A stretch of DNA of 64,000 bases from Lacticaseibacillus paracasei subsp. paracasei. GTDB lineage: Bacteria; Bacillota; Bacilli; Lactobacillales; Lactobacillaceae. Both the position numbers and the translations under genes were made by a program. Below the pieces are notes generated by a model. It was not told the origin of the DNA and made no database searches. It was given only the letters and a program-made list of their open reading frames with translations. Where the stretch lies: NCBI RefSeq assembly GCF_000829035.1, contig NZ_AP012541.1, positions 2,790,001 to 2,854,000 on the forward strand. The letters are read 5' to 3'. How positions within the stretch are numbered: position 1 is the first letter of the stretch; the number at the start of each line of letters is the position of its first letter. Positions 28,866 through 38,639 of this stretch are shown one piece after another.

Positions 28866-29984
28866 TTATTTCGCGTACAAGCCAAAACTTGCTAACCAAG
28901 CAACAACAACACGTGGTACCCCGTTTAGAAAACGGGAATACAAGACAGAGACAACGCCGACTTCAACCGTCTTGGAATCAGCTTCTTCAAGTCCTAAACC
29001 AACAGGAATGAAGTCAGCCGCGTTTTGCGTATTAATCGCAAACAATGCAGGCAATGCATATTGTGGCTGGATGTTACCACGACCGATTTCAACCCCGATC
29101 AACGTCCCAATAACCTGAGCAATAACAGCCCCGGGGCCAAGGATTGGTGAAAGGAATGGTAGGGAACAGATAAAGCCGATGACGATGAGTCCAAAGACAT
29201 TACCAGCAAGTGGCGTCATGAGCTTGGCGAACCAGCTACCTAAGCCAGAGCCTTGAATAATACCAATCAGTAAGGCAACAAAGGCCATGAATGGAATAAC
29301 GGTATTCAGCATCGTCTGAACGGAATCTTTAGCCGCCTGGTTAAAAGTAGCAATCACTTTCCCAGCGCCAATCCCGATACGCGCAATGAAATTGGGCTTC
29401 TTCATCTGCGCCGTGATCGTTTTGTTCGTATCGAACTTTGCTTCGCGAGCGTCAGCTGCCTCTTGATCTTTAGCTGTGGTGGTCTGTGTTTCAATCGCCG
29501 TCGTTTGAGAAGCTGCCGATGCTGCCAATGCAGCATGCTGTTTGCCAGCTTCGCCACGTTGGTCAAAAGGTACCCCATTTAATGATTGATCTGGCACTGC
29601 ATCATCAGGTAAGGCTGTAATCTGATTCACATCAACATTTGAAACATACAACTTAGGCACAATATATTTTGCCAGCGGACCAGACTTCCCAGTTGGTAAA
29701 ACGTTAATCGTCAGAATGTTTTTCTTCGGATAAATTCCGCAACGTAGTGTGCCGCCACAGTCAATGATCGCAACTGCCGTCTCGTCTTCAGGGATAGATG
29801 TCTTGAAACCGTCGACTGCTTCCATCCCAGTTAACTCAACAATCTTGTCAACGATGGCAGGTCGATTGCCGCCAGTCACGTAGATAAACTTATGCTTTTG
29901 TTCTGTAGGTGTAATGGTCAAGGGGCCGCCATAGCCGCCTGAACCTTTCACAACTTGAATACTATGCCATTTTTGATCAGCCAT
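28866..29984 (-). CDS. gutB: PTS glucitol/sorbitol EIIBC
   Basis: 372 residues. The N-terminal EIIB domain contains [14 protein letters not shown] near residue 78 with the phospho-cysteine. A charged, Ala/Gln-rich linker (about 150-185) leads to the second half of the sorbitol permease, with several membrane helices ([22 protein letters not shown]). Together with the EIIC2 protein it forms the sorbitol channel and phosphorylates the sugar to sorbitol-6-phosphate. The frame is intact. AAGGAGGG precedes the ATG. Confidence 0.94.
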   Translation of the reverse strand: MADQKWHSIQVVKGSGGYGGPLTITPTEQKHKFIYVTGGNRPAIVDKIVELTGMEAVDGFKTSIPEDETAVAIIDCGGTLRCGIYPKKNILTINVLPTGKSGPLAKYIVPKLYVSNVDVNQITALPDDAVPDQSLNGVPFDQRGEAGKQHAALAASAASQTTAIETQTTTAKDQEAADAREAKFDTNKTITAQMKKPNFIARIGIGAGKVIATFNQAAKDSVQTMLNTVIPFMAFVALLIGIIQGSGLGSWFAKLMTPLAGNVFGLIVIGFICSLPFLSPILGPGAVIAQVIGTLIGVEIGRGNIQPQYALPALFAINTQNAADFIPVGLGLEEADSKTVEVGVVSVLYSRFLNGVPRVVVAWLASFGLYAK

Positions 29985-30009
29985 GATAGTTTAACCCTCC
30001 TTGGTTTGA

Positions 30010-30125
30010 AACGTGTTCACCAGCCCAGAAACCTGCGCATAAGGACCTTGGTCGCAATGGTCAAAGCCCGACCATCACGCCCAAGCCCACTTATGCTTCG
30101 GTTTCTAAACGGGCTGGTTCACACT
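30010..30125 (-). repeat. Intra-operon long palindrome between gutC and gutB
   Basis: Outer arms GTGTTCACCAGCCC and GGGCTGGTTCACAC pair; inside, AGAAACC/GGTTTCT, CATAAG/CTTATG and CTTGG/CCAAG continue the stem. It fills the gap between the gutC stop and the gutB ribosome binding site. Confidence 0.75.
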
Positions 30126-30695
30126 CTAAGCTTCTTGACCATTACGCGCTGATAGATCAACTGTCTTGCTGAGCGTAATGCCAGTTTGCTTGGATACATA
30201 TGCGGTTGTGAAGTCGGTGACCCAACCGCCGATAAAGTTCATCACAATCCCGACTAACATGTAGCGAATTGCGAGGTCCATTTGATTTAACCCAAGTTTT
30301 TGGACGCCTTGGGCAATGCCCAACCAGACGAACAATTCACCTGGATTAATATGCGGGAACACGCCATTGCTGGTGTGGCAGAACTGTGCTTGTGCAGCAT
30401 AGTAGCTTGGCTTGTAGTATTCCGGCAAGAAGCGGGCAAGCGTGAAGCACATTGGATTACCTAACATGAATGCTGCTAAGAATGGCAATACCAGATAACG
30501 CATCAATACATTTCGGCTCGCTTTCTGGGCAAACCGTTCGATCCGTTCTTCCCCAATAAAAGCAATAATCGTGTTCATCAATACCAACAATAGCAAGACA
30601 ACTGGTACAATGCTGGTCATCCAGCTAATGAATGTCTTGCCACCTGTTTGGAACAGCTTCATGAAGCCGGCTGCAAAATCAGAAACATATTGCAT
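30126..30695 (-). CDS. gutC: PTS glucitol/sorbitol EIIC2 subunit
   Basis: 189 residues with four or five membrane helices and the family block NGVFPHINPGELFVWLGIAQG near residue 110, split here by no insertions. It is the first half of the split sorbitol permease; the second half is the C domain of gutB. It starts 17 bases after gutM. Intact. Confidence 0.92.
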   Translation of the reverse strand: MQYVSDFAAGFMKLFQTGGKTFISWMTSIVPVVLLLLVLMNTIIAFIGEERIERFAQKASRNVLMRYLVLPFLAAFMLGNPMCFTLARFLPEYYKPSYYAAQAQFCHTSNGVFPHINPGELFVWLGIAQGVQKLGLNQMDLAIRYMLVGIVMNFIGGWVTDFTTAYVSKQTGITLSKTVDLSARNGQEA

Positions 30696-30712
30696 GGTCT
30701 CATCTCCTAAAT

Positions 30713-31222
30713 TTAAATTGTATTCTTCTTAAAGACATTGGTTAGCATCTGCGGAATCGCTTTCATTTCACTGCCGATCTCATTAAAGATCGGCAGTGAA
30801 AACATGCTGACACGACTTGTATCAAAGTCTTCAAAACTGAGATTATTCGTTTTATAGTTCACATAATTGCGATACGCATTCAGAAAACATTCGCGTTCTG
30901 TTCGACTCAGCTTCTGCAGTGCTGTGTAATCAGCGCCAACTTCAGCGACCAGTTCACCGCCAAATTGATTTACGTCTCGGAATCGGCTGAAAACCGTGAG
31001 GCCCTTCATCACCCGAATTTCTTGAATACGATCATCTTGGTCTAAACCGATCAACATCAAACTGCCTTGGCGAAAACGCCGAGGATTTTTCCCGATCAGC
31101 ACCCGACCATCTTGCCGTACCTCGTGATAATTGTGAGCAAAATTACGAATCTGAAAATAGCCCATTAGTGCCTGCAGTAAAAACGCCGCTGCAATAAAGA
31201 TACCAAGTATCAAAACGTTCAT
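30713..31222 (-). CDS. gutM: Glucitol operon activator GutM
   Basis: 169 residues: one N-terminal membrane helix (about 2-22) and a cytosolic domain with GRVLIGKNPRRFRQGSL, the GutM family signature. In L. casei, GutM is needed together with GutR for full expression of the sorbitol genes. It lies directly after gutR, its start one base past the gutR stop. It seems intact although gutR is not. Confidence 0.92.
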   Translation of the reverse strand: MNVLILGIFIAAAFLLQALMGYFQIRNFAHNYHEVRQDGRVLIGKNPRRFRQGSLMLIGLDQDDRIQEIRVMKGLTVFSRFRDVNQFGGELVAEVGADYTALQKLSRTERECFLNAYRNYVNYKTNNLSFEDFDTSRVSMFSLPIFNEIGSEMKAIPQMLTNVFKKNTI

Positions 31223-31870
31223 TTAAAGTCCCTCCGTGACAACGGTTAAGGGATCTTGACTGCCTGAAATCTTGCGCAGATTATTCATCGCCGCTTCATT
31301 CACTGCTAGTAAAAACAGCAGATCATAGAGCATCGATAAATCCTCCAAGGCTTTTTTCCCTAAAACACGTGGAATCCCAATAACAAAAATATAACTAACT
31401 GCTTTGCCACCAACTGGAATGGCATGTTTCAGTACACTTAGATGCAGGAACAAGCGATTCTCGTCAATATCCGCAATAGCATGAGGGATCGCGACACCGT
31501 TATCGAGCACAAACTTGGTGGTCGATTCGTGCTTAATCAATCGGTCAATAAATCCCGGGTCAACCAAACCTGCATCACTATCTGGCTTGAGTGCTGCTCG
31601 TAAAACTGCCTCATACGACATGCTCGGTTGATTCTCGAAAACCTGTGGGCGCCAGATGATTCTGCCAGCATCAATTTCGTGTTGAACCGCTGAAACTCGC
31701 ACTTTGGTTTCAAGTACGCGATCCCGGAAGATATCACCAATCATGACGACCGGAATTCGCAATTTATGAGCCAACGGCCGATCTGTGAAAACCATGATCA
31801 ACTCATCTTGATGTTTTAGAATATCTTCCTCATCCTGATAAGCAGTGATTGTCACCTGCGACTCGAACAT
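31223..31870 (-). pseudogene. gutR: gutR, 3' part after the internal stop (EIIA-like domain)
   Basis: 215 codons from an internal ATG. The frame is the same as that of 31886-33091; only the TAA at 31886-31888 separates them. It contains the end of the EIIB-like region and an EIIA-like domain with the phospho-histidine in NGVAIPHAIADI near residue 128. Reinitiation at 31870 would give an isolated regulatory domain without a DNA-binding part. Confidence 0.85.
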
Positions 31871-31885
31871 CGTGTTAAGCTGATT

Positions 31886-33091
31886 TTACAAATACTGCAG
31901 CACGCTTTGCCCCATGTTTGAATAAAAACCAACTCGTGGTTGATCTGGTACATTGACATCGGCATGCTGCAACGCCATTTCGAAGTAAACCGTCAGATAA
32001 TTGATCTCAACATCCGCAATATGAATCCCCATTTTTTCTTCCAACTTGTCAATCATCAAGATCGCCATATCGGCAGCTGGTTGAAATCGTTGTAACATTT
32101 TGTCCGTCAAATAATCAGACGGAGAAATGTGGAAAATACCGCGATTAATCAAGAAAATTAAATGATACTTAGTCGTCTCATAAAATTGGTCATAGTCAAT
32201 CTTGGCATCAACCAAAGCTCGAACTTCACTGGCAATTTGGTCGAACATTGCTTTATTTTCGTGAACCTTTACCTTCAACTTAGCTGGTGACAATAACTTG
32301 TTCGCATACAAGTTGAAGGGAAAGGCAAGGAAATCATATTCTTCTTGGCTAAATGACACATGGCAGCGATCTTCAATATCACCAACAATGTTAATGAAAA
32401 GTGGTGAATCGTCCATCAAGTTCGTATAATACGGACTAATACCACTGAATACATAATGATGCTTTTTCAGGAAGACGATGATTTGCATGATCTTCTCAAA
32501 AATTTGTGTTGTGCTCGTCTTTATCTTGGCTGAGTTCAGCCGACTGACGACTGATGCAACCAAAGTTTTATCCGTAAAAATTCGCGACTGCACATAATCA
32601 AAGAGGTGATTGTAAATCAACATGGTTAAGTCAACAGTTGACCCCACTTGTAACTTAACCCCGCGACTTGTCGCCCCTTCAATTTGGAGATCATAATTTT
32701 TCAACCAAGCGCGACAAGCTTCTAAATCTTTTAATAAAGTGCCGCGACTGACCGTCAATTGATCAGCGATTTCATCCATAGGAATGAATTGCCGTTCTTT
32801 GATAAGACGAAAAAGAATTTCCGCCTGCCGCTTCTGCTTGTCGTTATTATCAATATTTTGTTTGAAGACACCTGATTGAATTAAAGCAAATTGGCGATAA
32901 TCCAAGATGTGCAAGAAGTACCCATTTTTATTAATGCGAATTTCTGCAGCATCCCCAAGTGATTCCCCTAGCTCATGAATGTACTTCTGCATCGTACGCG
33001 TTGAAACGTTTTCGCTTTCGGCCAACTCGTCTAAATCAGATGTGCCATTTGCTAGGAGATAGCGTAGAAGTCGATAATCCAAACTATTCAA
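31886..33091 (-). pseudogene. gutR: gutR, PRD activator of sorbitol genes, truncated by an in-frame stop
   Basis: 401 residues. It has two HTH domains (SDLDELAESENVSTRTMQKYI near 20 and IPMDEIADQLTVSRGTLLKDL near 105) and two PRD regions at about 170-390, ending SNMGQSVLQYL at a TAA. The codons after it (AAT CAG CTT AAC ACG ATG) continue the same frame for 215 more residues, giving a normal GutR of about 620 residues. A CAA-to-TAA change is the simplest cause. The shortened protein keeps DNA-binding and PRD parts but loses the EIIB- and EIIA-like domains through which PTS phosphorylation acts. Sorbitol induction is probably disturbed. Confidence 0.9.
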
Positions 33092-33117
33092 TCAGGTTAC
33101 CTCCCCAAGCTTATGAA

Positions 33118-33918
33118 TTAACCTCTGGACTTACCCTCCGCAACATTGGTTGTCACACCTGTAATATAACTAGCACGATTGGACAAGAAGTAGTTGACCA
33201 AATCACCCACTTCACTCAATTTGCCACTACGGCCTAATGGTGTAGTAGACGTTGAACTGTAGCCGGCACGGATTGCATCAACGGTGGTATCACGCGTATA
33301 AGCCAAAGCTTCTTCATAACTCGGTGTCCGTAAGCCTGTTGCTTCCATGATGCCAGGTGCGACCCCCACAACCCGGATATTGTACTTGCCTAACTCTTTA
33401 GCCCAAGAACGGGTGAACCCGTTGATGGCGCCTTTACTTGCTGAATAAACACTCTGACCAACAGAACCTTCAAGGCCAGCCTCAGAAGACATATTGACGA
33501 CAACCCCATGTCCCTGTTTGACCATCCGACGAACGACTGCTTGTGAAACCAAGAAGACACTTTTAACGTTAACACTGAAGATTTGTTCAAATATCTTAAC
33601 GTCCAATTCATATTTACCATGTGGATCTTTAGGATCAACCAATACCCGCGGCTTGTTGATACCTGCATTATTCACGACGCCCCAGATTTCTCCATTGATC
33701 TTCTCGGCGGTGGCGGCAAGATTTTCAACTTCGTCAGGATCAGTCACATCAGTATGCACATACTTCAAGTTAGGGTCCTTAAAGTCGCCTTCCTTGAGAT
33801 CGCCGTTAACAACCGTAGCGCCATTATTAATCAATTCCTTGACGATCGCAGCGCCAATTCCTGATGAACCTCCAGTTACAACAATTGTCTTGCTATCTAA
33901 ACCTAACCAATCAGACAT
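33118..33918 (-). CDS. gutF: Sorbitol-6-phosphate 2-dehydrogenase (SDR family)
   Basis: 266 residues from the ATG at 33918, chosen because GGGAGAG lies upstream; an ATG at 33987 is open but lacks a ribosome binding site. Rossmann motif TGGSSGIG near 16, NNAG near 90, catalytic Ser in NMSSEAG and YSASK near 160. It oxidises sorbitol-6-phosphate to fructose-6-phosphate with NAD. It is the first gene of the gut operon, followed 26 bases later by gutR. A cre-like site lies about 30 bases upstream. Confidence 0.92.
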   Translation of the reverse strand: MSDWLGLDSKTIVVTGGSSGIGAAIVKELINNGATVVNGDLKEGDFKDPNLKYVHTDVTDPDEVENLAATAEKINGEIWGVVNNAGINKPRVLVDPKDPHGKYELDVKIFEQIFSVNVKSVFLVSQAVVRRMVKQGHGVVVNMSSEAGLEGSVGQSVYSASKGAINGFTRSWAKELGKYNIRVVGVAPGIMEATGLRTPSYEEALAYTRDTTVDAIRAGYSSTSTTPLGRSGKLSEVGDLVNYFLSNRASYITGVTTNVAEGKSRG

Positions 33919-33949
33919 ATTCAATCTCTCCCTTTCATCTTTCTGTTCT

Positions 33950-33965
33950 ATGGTAGCGTTTACGA
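33950..33965 (-). promoter_or_regulatory. cre-like site before the gut operon
   Basis: ATGGTAGCGTTTACGA matches the CcpA consensus with one mismatch. Sorbitol genes of L. casei are known to be under catabolite repression. Confidence 0.6.
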
Positions 33966-34094
33966 GAGAAAGACTTAAGACAGTCATTTTCCGACGTCGG
34001 GGAAAAAACGTGCACGATGGTTAACGAAAACAACTGGATATCGTTAAATAGTCAACTATCACTTGAAGGTGAAACTAGTGAAGGATCATGTAAA

Positions 34095-34134
34095 AAGAGC
34101 CGGTTAGCGGTGCTTGACCACTTAACCAGCTCTT
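34095..34134. terminator. Terminator after ulaF
   Basis: AAGAGC/GCTCTT and GGTTA/TAACC stem, bidirectional, about 40 bases beyond the ulaF stop. Confidence 0.8.
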
Positions 34135-34170
34135 ATTTTTGAAAACAGGGATCTCGGCTTGCTTTTAATA

Positions 34171-34899
34171 TCACGCCTTAGCCGCATGCCCCACCGACTT
34201 AGCATTATCCTGCCCATAATAAGCATCCTTACCATGTTTTCGATAATAATGCTTGTCCAACAAATACTGTGGCAAATGCACATCTTGATGCGTCAAGGTT
34301 AATGCGTGATAATCCATTTCTGCGACAACTTCCAAGACTTTGGCGTTATAAACCGCCTTAGCTGGGGTCGCTCCCCAGCTGAATGGACCATGTTGGCTGA
34401 CCAGAACTGCAGGAACTGCGTTGTGATCAATACCGCGATCTTTGAAGGTTTTGACGATGACTTTACCCGTGTTTTCCTCGTAAGCATCTTCAATTTCTTG
34501 TTGCGTCAACGCTTCGGAGATGGGCACATCCCCATAAAACGTGTCAGCGGCGGTTGTATTCAGGTTGGGGATATCCATGTGTGCCGAAGCGAACGCAACT
34601 GCCCATGGTGAATGGGTATGGACAATCCCACCGATGTCAGGGAACTCATTATAGAGGACGGTGTGTGTCGGCGTGTCGCTTGAAGGGTTCAGTTGCCCTT
34701 CTACAACTTCGCCTTGCAGGTTGACGACAACCATGTCATCCGGCGTTAAGTCTTCGTAATCAACGCCAGATGGTTTAATGACGAACAATCCCTTTTCCCG
34801 ATCAATGCCGGAAACATTGCCCCAAGTAAAAGTAACCAGATCTAATTTTGGCAACTGCATATTTGCTTCGTAGACTTCTTGTTTTAATTGTTCAAGCAT
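34171..34899 (-). CDS. ulaF: L-ribulose-5-phosphate 4-epimerase
   Basis: 242 residues of the class II aldolase/epimerase fold (AraD/UlaF/SgaE). Motifs: TWGNVSGID near residue 26, KPSGV near 42, SSDTPTH near 72, zinc ligands in HTHSPWAVAFA near 95 and the later VSQHGPF. It converts L-ribulose-5-phosphate to D-xylulose-5-phosphate, the last step of ascorbate catabolism. It is the distal member of the ula genes, separated from ulaE by a HAD gene on the other strand, so it has its own promoter. An AraD role is possible, but no arabinose genes are near. Confidence 0.92.
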   Translation of the reverse strand: MLEQLKQEVYEANMQLPKLDLVTFTWGNVSGIDREKGLFVIKPSGVDYEDLTPDDMVVVNLQGEVVEGQLNPSSDTPTHTVLYNEFPDIGGIVHTHSPWAVAFASAHMDIPNLNTTAADTFYGDVPISEALTQQEIEDAYEENTGKVIVKTFKDRGIDHNAVPAVLVSQHGPFSWGATPAKAVYNAKVLEVVAEMDYHALTLTHQDVHLPQYLLDKHYYRKHGKDAYYGQDNAKSVGHAAKA

Positions 34900-35098
34900 G
34901 AAAGTTCACTCCTGTTCATTTATTGAATATCGTTATTTGTCAATCACTGACTGACTGCGTTGTTTTCCCGATAAATGGTCTATATCAATAAACCCAAATT
35001 TAAAACTTAATGTACACAATGACCTGAAAACGCTTTTAACGCCGCCAACTCTGATATAATGGGTTGTAACCACGTGAAGTTAGAAAGGAAGTTTACCC

Positions 35099-35920
35099 AT
35101 GCTTAAAGCTATTGCCCTTGATATGGATAACACGTTACTTAATAGTCAAAAAGAAATTAGTGTCACGAATCAAGATGTGCTCCGCTATCTTAGCCGCAAA
35201 GGTATACGTGTCATTCTCTGTTCTGGTCGGCCATTTGCCACTTTGAAGCCATTTTTGGATCAGCTTCATTTAACTAAAAATGATGATGTCTGCATTTGTT
35301 TCAACGGCGGCTTAGTCCGATTAGTACGGGATCACACCGTCATCAAATCTTCAACGCTGACTAAATCACAAATCCAGCCAGTTTATGATCTCGTTAAGGA
35401 AAAAGGTTTCCACTTAGATGTGGTTGCTGAAGATCAGGTGTATTCGTTAACTGAATTTGGCAAATCCAGCTATGAGTCCATGATTCCTAAACAAATGCCA
35501 TTTACCGATACGACATTTGCTAAGGTGCCAGCCAAATTATCGATTTTTAAAGTGGTCATCGCTGGCGATCCAGAAATGGTTGATGCGGCTTCAGAAGCTG
35601 CGCAATCACTTGAGGGCGTCACGGTGACAAGATCACGACGTACCTTACTGGAAATCATGCCGCCTAATGTGAATAAGAAGAACGGTTTGAAAGCAGCCCT
35701 CAACTTTTATCGCATTCCGCGCGAGCAATTAGCCGCATTTGGCGATGAAGAAAACGATCAAGATATGCTTGACTACGCTGGTATTGGCATCGCCATGGGT
35801 AACGCGATTCCTGAAATCAAGAAAATCGCTGATATTACGACGCAATCCAATGATGAAGATGGCGTTGCGAAATTCTTGATTGATTACTTCCAGATCAGTC
35901 CAACTGCGATCCACCCATAA
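35099..35920 (+). CDS. HAD-superfamily Cof-type sugar phosphatase
   Basis: 273 residues. HAD motif I DMDNTLL at residue 8, motif II SGRP near 42, motif III lysine in NKKNGLKAAL near 198 and motif IV FGDEENDQDM near 222; a C2-type cap lies between motifs II and III. Such Cof/YidA phosphatases dephosphorylate sugar phosphates or pyridoxal phosphate in the cytosol. It is alone on the plus strand inside the ula region. AGAAAGGAAG precedes the ATG. The substrate is unknown. Confidence 0.92.
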   Translation: MLKAIALDMDNTLLNSQKEISVTNQDVLRYLSRKGIRVILCSGRPFATLKPFLDQLHLTKNDDVCICFNGGLVRLVRDHTVIKSSTLTKSQIQPVYDLVKEKGFHLDVVAEDQVYSLTEFGKSSYESMIPKQMPFTDTTFAKVPAKLSIFKVVIAGDPEMVDAASEAAQSLEGVTVTRSRRTLLEIMPPNVNKKNGLKAALNFYRIPREQLAAFGDEENDQDMLDYAGIGIAMGNAIPEIKKIADITTQSNDEDGVAKFLIDYFQISPTAIHP

Positions 35921-35927
35921 CTCGTCT

Positions 35928-35956
35928 AAAGCCACCTTCCATGAGGCGGCTTTTTT
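35928..35956 (+). terminator. Terminator of the HAD gene
   Basis: AAGCCACCT/AGGCGGCTT stem followed by a six-T run just past the stop codon. Confidence 0.85.
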
Positions 35957-36013
35957 CGTGGGCGGCGTTTTTTCATCCGTTCGCCTGTTGTGATCAATAG
36001 CTTTACACGACTA

Positions 36014-36883
36014 CTAAACTACCGGTTCCTGCTCCAATCCAACCCGTTCAAAAAGATCATCAAAAAACTGTTTCGCCTTTTTCACTTCTGCCAGCGGATC
36101 ATCGGCCTTTTCCGTCCACATCTCAATAGTGAAGGCCCCGCCATAATTAAGGCGCTTTAAAGTACGCAGGCAGCCTTCGAAATCAACGGTGCCATCGCCA
36201 AACGGTACATCTCGGAACTGACCTTTACTTTCGGCGGTGACTGGCAAGGTATCTTTTAAATGAACCGAAACAATATTATCAATGCCTCGTTCTAACTCTT
36301 GACCGACATTGTTTTCCGGCCAAGCAGTCAGATTGCCGACGTCTGGGTATGCCTGCAACCACGGACTGCGAATTTGCGTTTTGATGTCCTTAATTTTGGT
36401 CAAGGCGTTTAGGAAAGGATCATCCATTGTTTCAATATCAAGCATGACTTCTTTAGCTGCAGCATAAGCGACGCCGCGTTTTAAGTTCTCAATGAAGTAT
36501 TCTCGCGAGGTCACCGTCTTTGGTTCGTAATAAACATCATAGCCAGCAAGCTGAATGTTACGAATGCCGAGATCACCGGCTAAATCGATTGCCTTATAAA
36601 GCATTTCAAGGCTTTTTTCTCGAATTGCCGGATCAGCCGAGCCAAGTGGGTAGCGACGATGGCCACTGAGCATTAAGGTGTGCAGTCTCACACCGGTTTG
36701 CCAACTTGCATCCCGTACTTCTGCTCGCTGTGCTTTCGTCCAATCAAGTCGGGCTAAGCGTTCATCGCTTTCATCAATCGACAATTCCAAAAAGTTGAAT
36801 CCTAAATCGTGAGCCTGTTGCAACCTCTGCTTCCATGAATCAGTTTTTGGGAGTGCCTTTTCGTAGATTCCTAGTGAATTCAA
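36014..36883 (-). CDS. ulaE: L-ribulose/xylulose-5-phosphate 3-epimerase
   Basis: 289 residues of the UlaE/SgaU TIM-barrel family. It shows FLELSIDESDERLARLDW near 35, IQLAGYDVYYE near 112, DIETMDDPF near 150 and HLKDT near 220, which include metal ligands. It converts L-xylulose-5-phosphate to L-ribulose-5-phosphate. The start is TTG at 36883 with AGGAGG seven bases upstream. It follows ulaR across a palindrome-rich gap. Intact. Confidence 0.93.
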   Translation of the reverse strand: MNSLGIYEKALPKTDSWKQRLQQAHDLGFNFLELSIDESDERLARLDWTKAQRAEVRDASWQTGVRLHTLMLSGHRRYPLGSADPAIREKSLEMLYKAIDLAGDLGIRNIQLAGYDVYYEPKTVTSREYFIENLKRGVAYAAAKEVMLDIETMDDPFLNALTKIKDIKTQIRSPWLQAYPDVGNLTAWPENNVGQELERGIDNIVSVHLKDTLPVTAESKGQFRDVPFGDGTVDFEGCLRTLKRLNYGGAFTIEMWTEKADDPLAEVKKAKQFFDDLFERVGLEQEPVV

Positions 36884-36896
36884 TGTTGTGCCTCCT

Positions 36897-37060
36897 TAAA
36901 CGCGTTTGCTGCCCCAGAAACCTGCGCACGCGTTTTGTATTCGCTTTCATAAATACACAATTGCTATTAAAAAGACGGTGGCCTTAGCAAGCCCGCGCTC
37001 CAACCCTTTTTCAGGCTGGACACCGGCTAAGCTAATGGTCACCGCCAGCTTGCTTACTGT
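36897..37060 (-). repeat. Palindromic gap between ulaR and ulaE
   Basis: One long imperfect hairpin (about 36973-37050, arms containing GGTGGCC/GGTCACC, TTAGC/GCTAA and TCCA/TGGA), followed on the minus strand by a remnant of the gut/ula repeat: GCAGGTTTCTGGG and AAACGCGTTTAAGGAGG. Confidence 0.55.
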
Positions 37061-37072
37061 CCTATATCACGT

Positions 37073-37846
37073 TTAATTCGATACCTGAATCACATCAATA
37101 CCTTGCCGGCGCAAGTCGCGGACGACCTTTTCATTCGCAAAGTTATCTGTGATCAAAATATCAACGCCGGTTAAATCTGCGACATGGTAATTGCTTGTGA
37201 CGCCAACTTTTCGATAATCGGCCACGCAGATCACTTTTTGCTTGGTTCTGGAGATCATCGTGCTGTTGATCTGCGCTTCGTAAATATTTTGGGTTGTCAC
37301 GCCACCCGCGACGCTAATGCCGTCACAGCCAATCAACGTATAATCTGACTGCATCGTTTCCAGAATCTGCATCGCAACTGTGCCGACCAACGACTCTTTT
37401 GGATAGCGAATTTCGCCGCCGGTCAGGATGATGGAGGTTTCTGGATGGCGCACGCACTCGGTTGCCTTGATATTGTTTGTGATAATCGTCAGCGGCATGA
37501 TCGCTAACTGATTAATTGCCCGCCAACACAATGAGCTGGAGTTGACGAAAAGCGTACTATTTTTAACAATATAAGCTGGAACCGCCGCCGCAATCGTATC
37601 TTTAATTAATTCGATGCCTGAACGCGAGCCGTGATTACTGGCGGTCACCACATTGGTTCTTTCAACCAAACCATGGTGCCACTTCACCTGTCCCATGTCT
37701 GACAAAGCTTTCAAGTCACGGCGAAGCGTCGTGATCGAAACATTGAATCGTTGGGCCAAGCCCTCAACAGCAACTGGCTCAGACTGATCCACCGCTGACA
37801 AGATCTTTTCCCGGCGTGCCTGCACATTGGCCATTGAATTTTTCAC
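37073..37846 (-). CDS. ulaR: DeoR-family regulator of the ascorbate operon
   Basis: 257 residues. An N-terminal HTH (VAVEGLAQRFNVSITTLRRDL near 27) is followed by a sugar-phosphate sensor domain with LTGGEIRYPKESLVG near 135 and GCDGISVAGGVTT near 170. DeoR repressors such as UlaR bind a phosphosugar (ascorbate-6-phosphate in E. coli). A GTG at 37846 has AGAGGTGA five bases upstream and is preferred over the GTG and ATG just before it. It is located within the operon it is likely to control, between ulaD and ulaE. Confidence 0.88.
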   Translation of the reverse strand: MKNSMANVQARREKILSAVDQSEPVAVEGLAQRFNVSITTLRRDLKALSDMGQVKWHHGLVERTNVVTASNHGSRSGIELIKDTIAAAVPAYIVKNSTLFVNSSSLCWRAINQLAIMPLTIITNNIKATECVRHPETSIILTGGEIRYPKESLVGTVAMQILETMQSDYTLIGCDGISVAGGVTTQNIYEAQINSTMISRTKQKVICVADYRKVGVTSNYHVADLTGVDILITDNFANEKVVRDLRRQGIDVIQVSN

Positions 37847-37881
37847 TGTCATCACCTCTCAGCAACGAATTGCCTGCTTGC

Positions 37882-38523
37882 TTACTTGCCCCAGATGCGG
37901 ATGATTTCGTTTTGGAAATCCGTTGCTGCTTTTGCAGGATCTGGTGCCTGCGTGATTGCCCGACCAGCGATGAAGGTATAAACGTTCACGCCTTCAAACA
38001 GTTTCAAGGTATCCACACTCAAACCGCCAGTCACGGAAACTCGGAAGCCCATATCAACCAGCATCTTAACCTTAGCTAAATCCTTCTCGCCCCATGAGCC
38101 ACCGGAAAGCAAAGCATCACGACTCTGATGATAAATCGCCTGCGTCACACCAATATCCAGCCACGACTGGGCATCTTCTTTGGTCCAATTACCATACAAT
38201 TCAATTTGGATCTCTTTAACTTCTTTTTGAGCTGCTTGAATGGTCGGAATCGTTGCCGCACAGATACAAGTCATCCAGTCTGCACCAGCATCGCCCATGT
38301 TACGAGCAACGGTTGTCCCTGCATCAGCACATTTCGTATCCGCAATCACGATTTTATCAGGAAAAAGGGCTCGCAATGCGCGAACGGCAATCGTGCCTTC
38401 CTGCAAAATCAAGATCGTCCCGGCTTCAACAATATCGACAATGTTCCCAACTGCGCGAACATCTGCCAAAGCACTTTCCAACGTATTATTATCCAATGCC
38501 ACTTGCAAATTTGGTTTAGCCAA
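37882..38523 (-). CDS. ulaD: 3-keto-L-gulonate-6-phosphate decarboxylase
   Basis: 213 residues of the orotidine-5-phosphate decarboxylase superfamily (UlaD/SgaH/KGPDC). The active-site run IVIADTKCADAG near residue 60 and the phosphate-binding end SVTGGLS and FIAGRAIT are present. It decarboxylates 3-keto-L-gulonate-6-phosphate to L-xylulose-5-phosphate. It could be confused with the related HPS enzyme, but the ula neighbours settle it. It starts 116 bases after ulaB, across two hairpins. Confidence 0.93.
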   Translation of the reverse strand: MAKPNLQVALDNNTLESALADVRAVGNIVDIVEAGTILILQEGTIAVRALRALFPDKIVIADTKCADAGTTVARNMGDAGADWMTCICAATIPTIQAAQKEVKEIQIELYGNWTKEDAQSWLDIGVTQAIYHQSRDALLSGGSWGEKDLAKVKMLVDMGFRVSVTGGLSVDTLKLFEGVNVYTFIAGRAITQAPDPAKAATDFQNEIIRIWGK

Positions 38524-38539
38524 AATGTTTCCCTCCTAT

Positions 38540-38628
38540 TGTGCGACAATCACACGATCTGGTCATGTGTCGCACGCCTTTCCTTAACGTCAAAAGCAGA
38601 CCGGCCCGTGCCGGCGTCCGATCTGCTT
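38540..38628 (-). other. Two hairpins between ulaB and ulaD
   Basis: GTGCGACA/TGTCGCAC (38540-38574) and AGCAGA/TCTGCT with inner GC-rich pairing (38594-38628). They may adjust relative expression or mRNA stability; neither has a T-run. Confidence 0.5.
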
Positions 38629-38639
38629 AATGACTCGCT

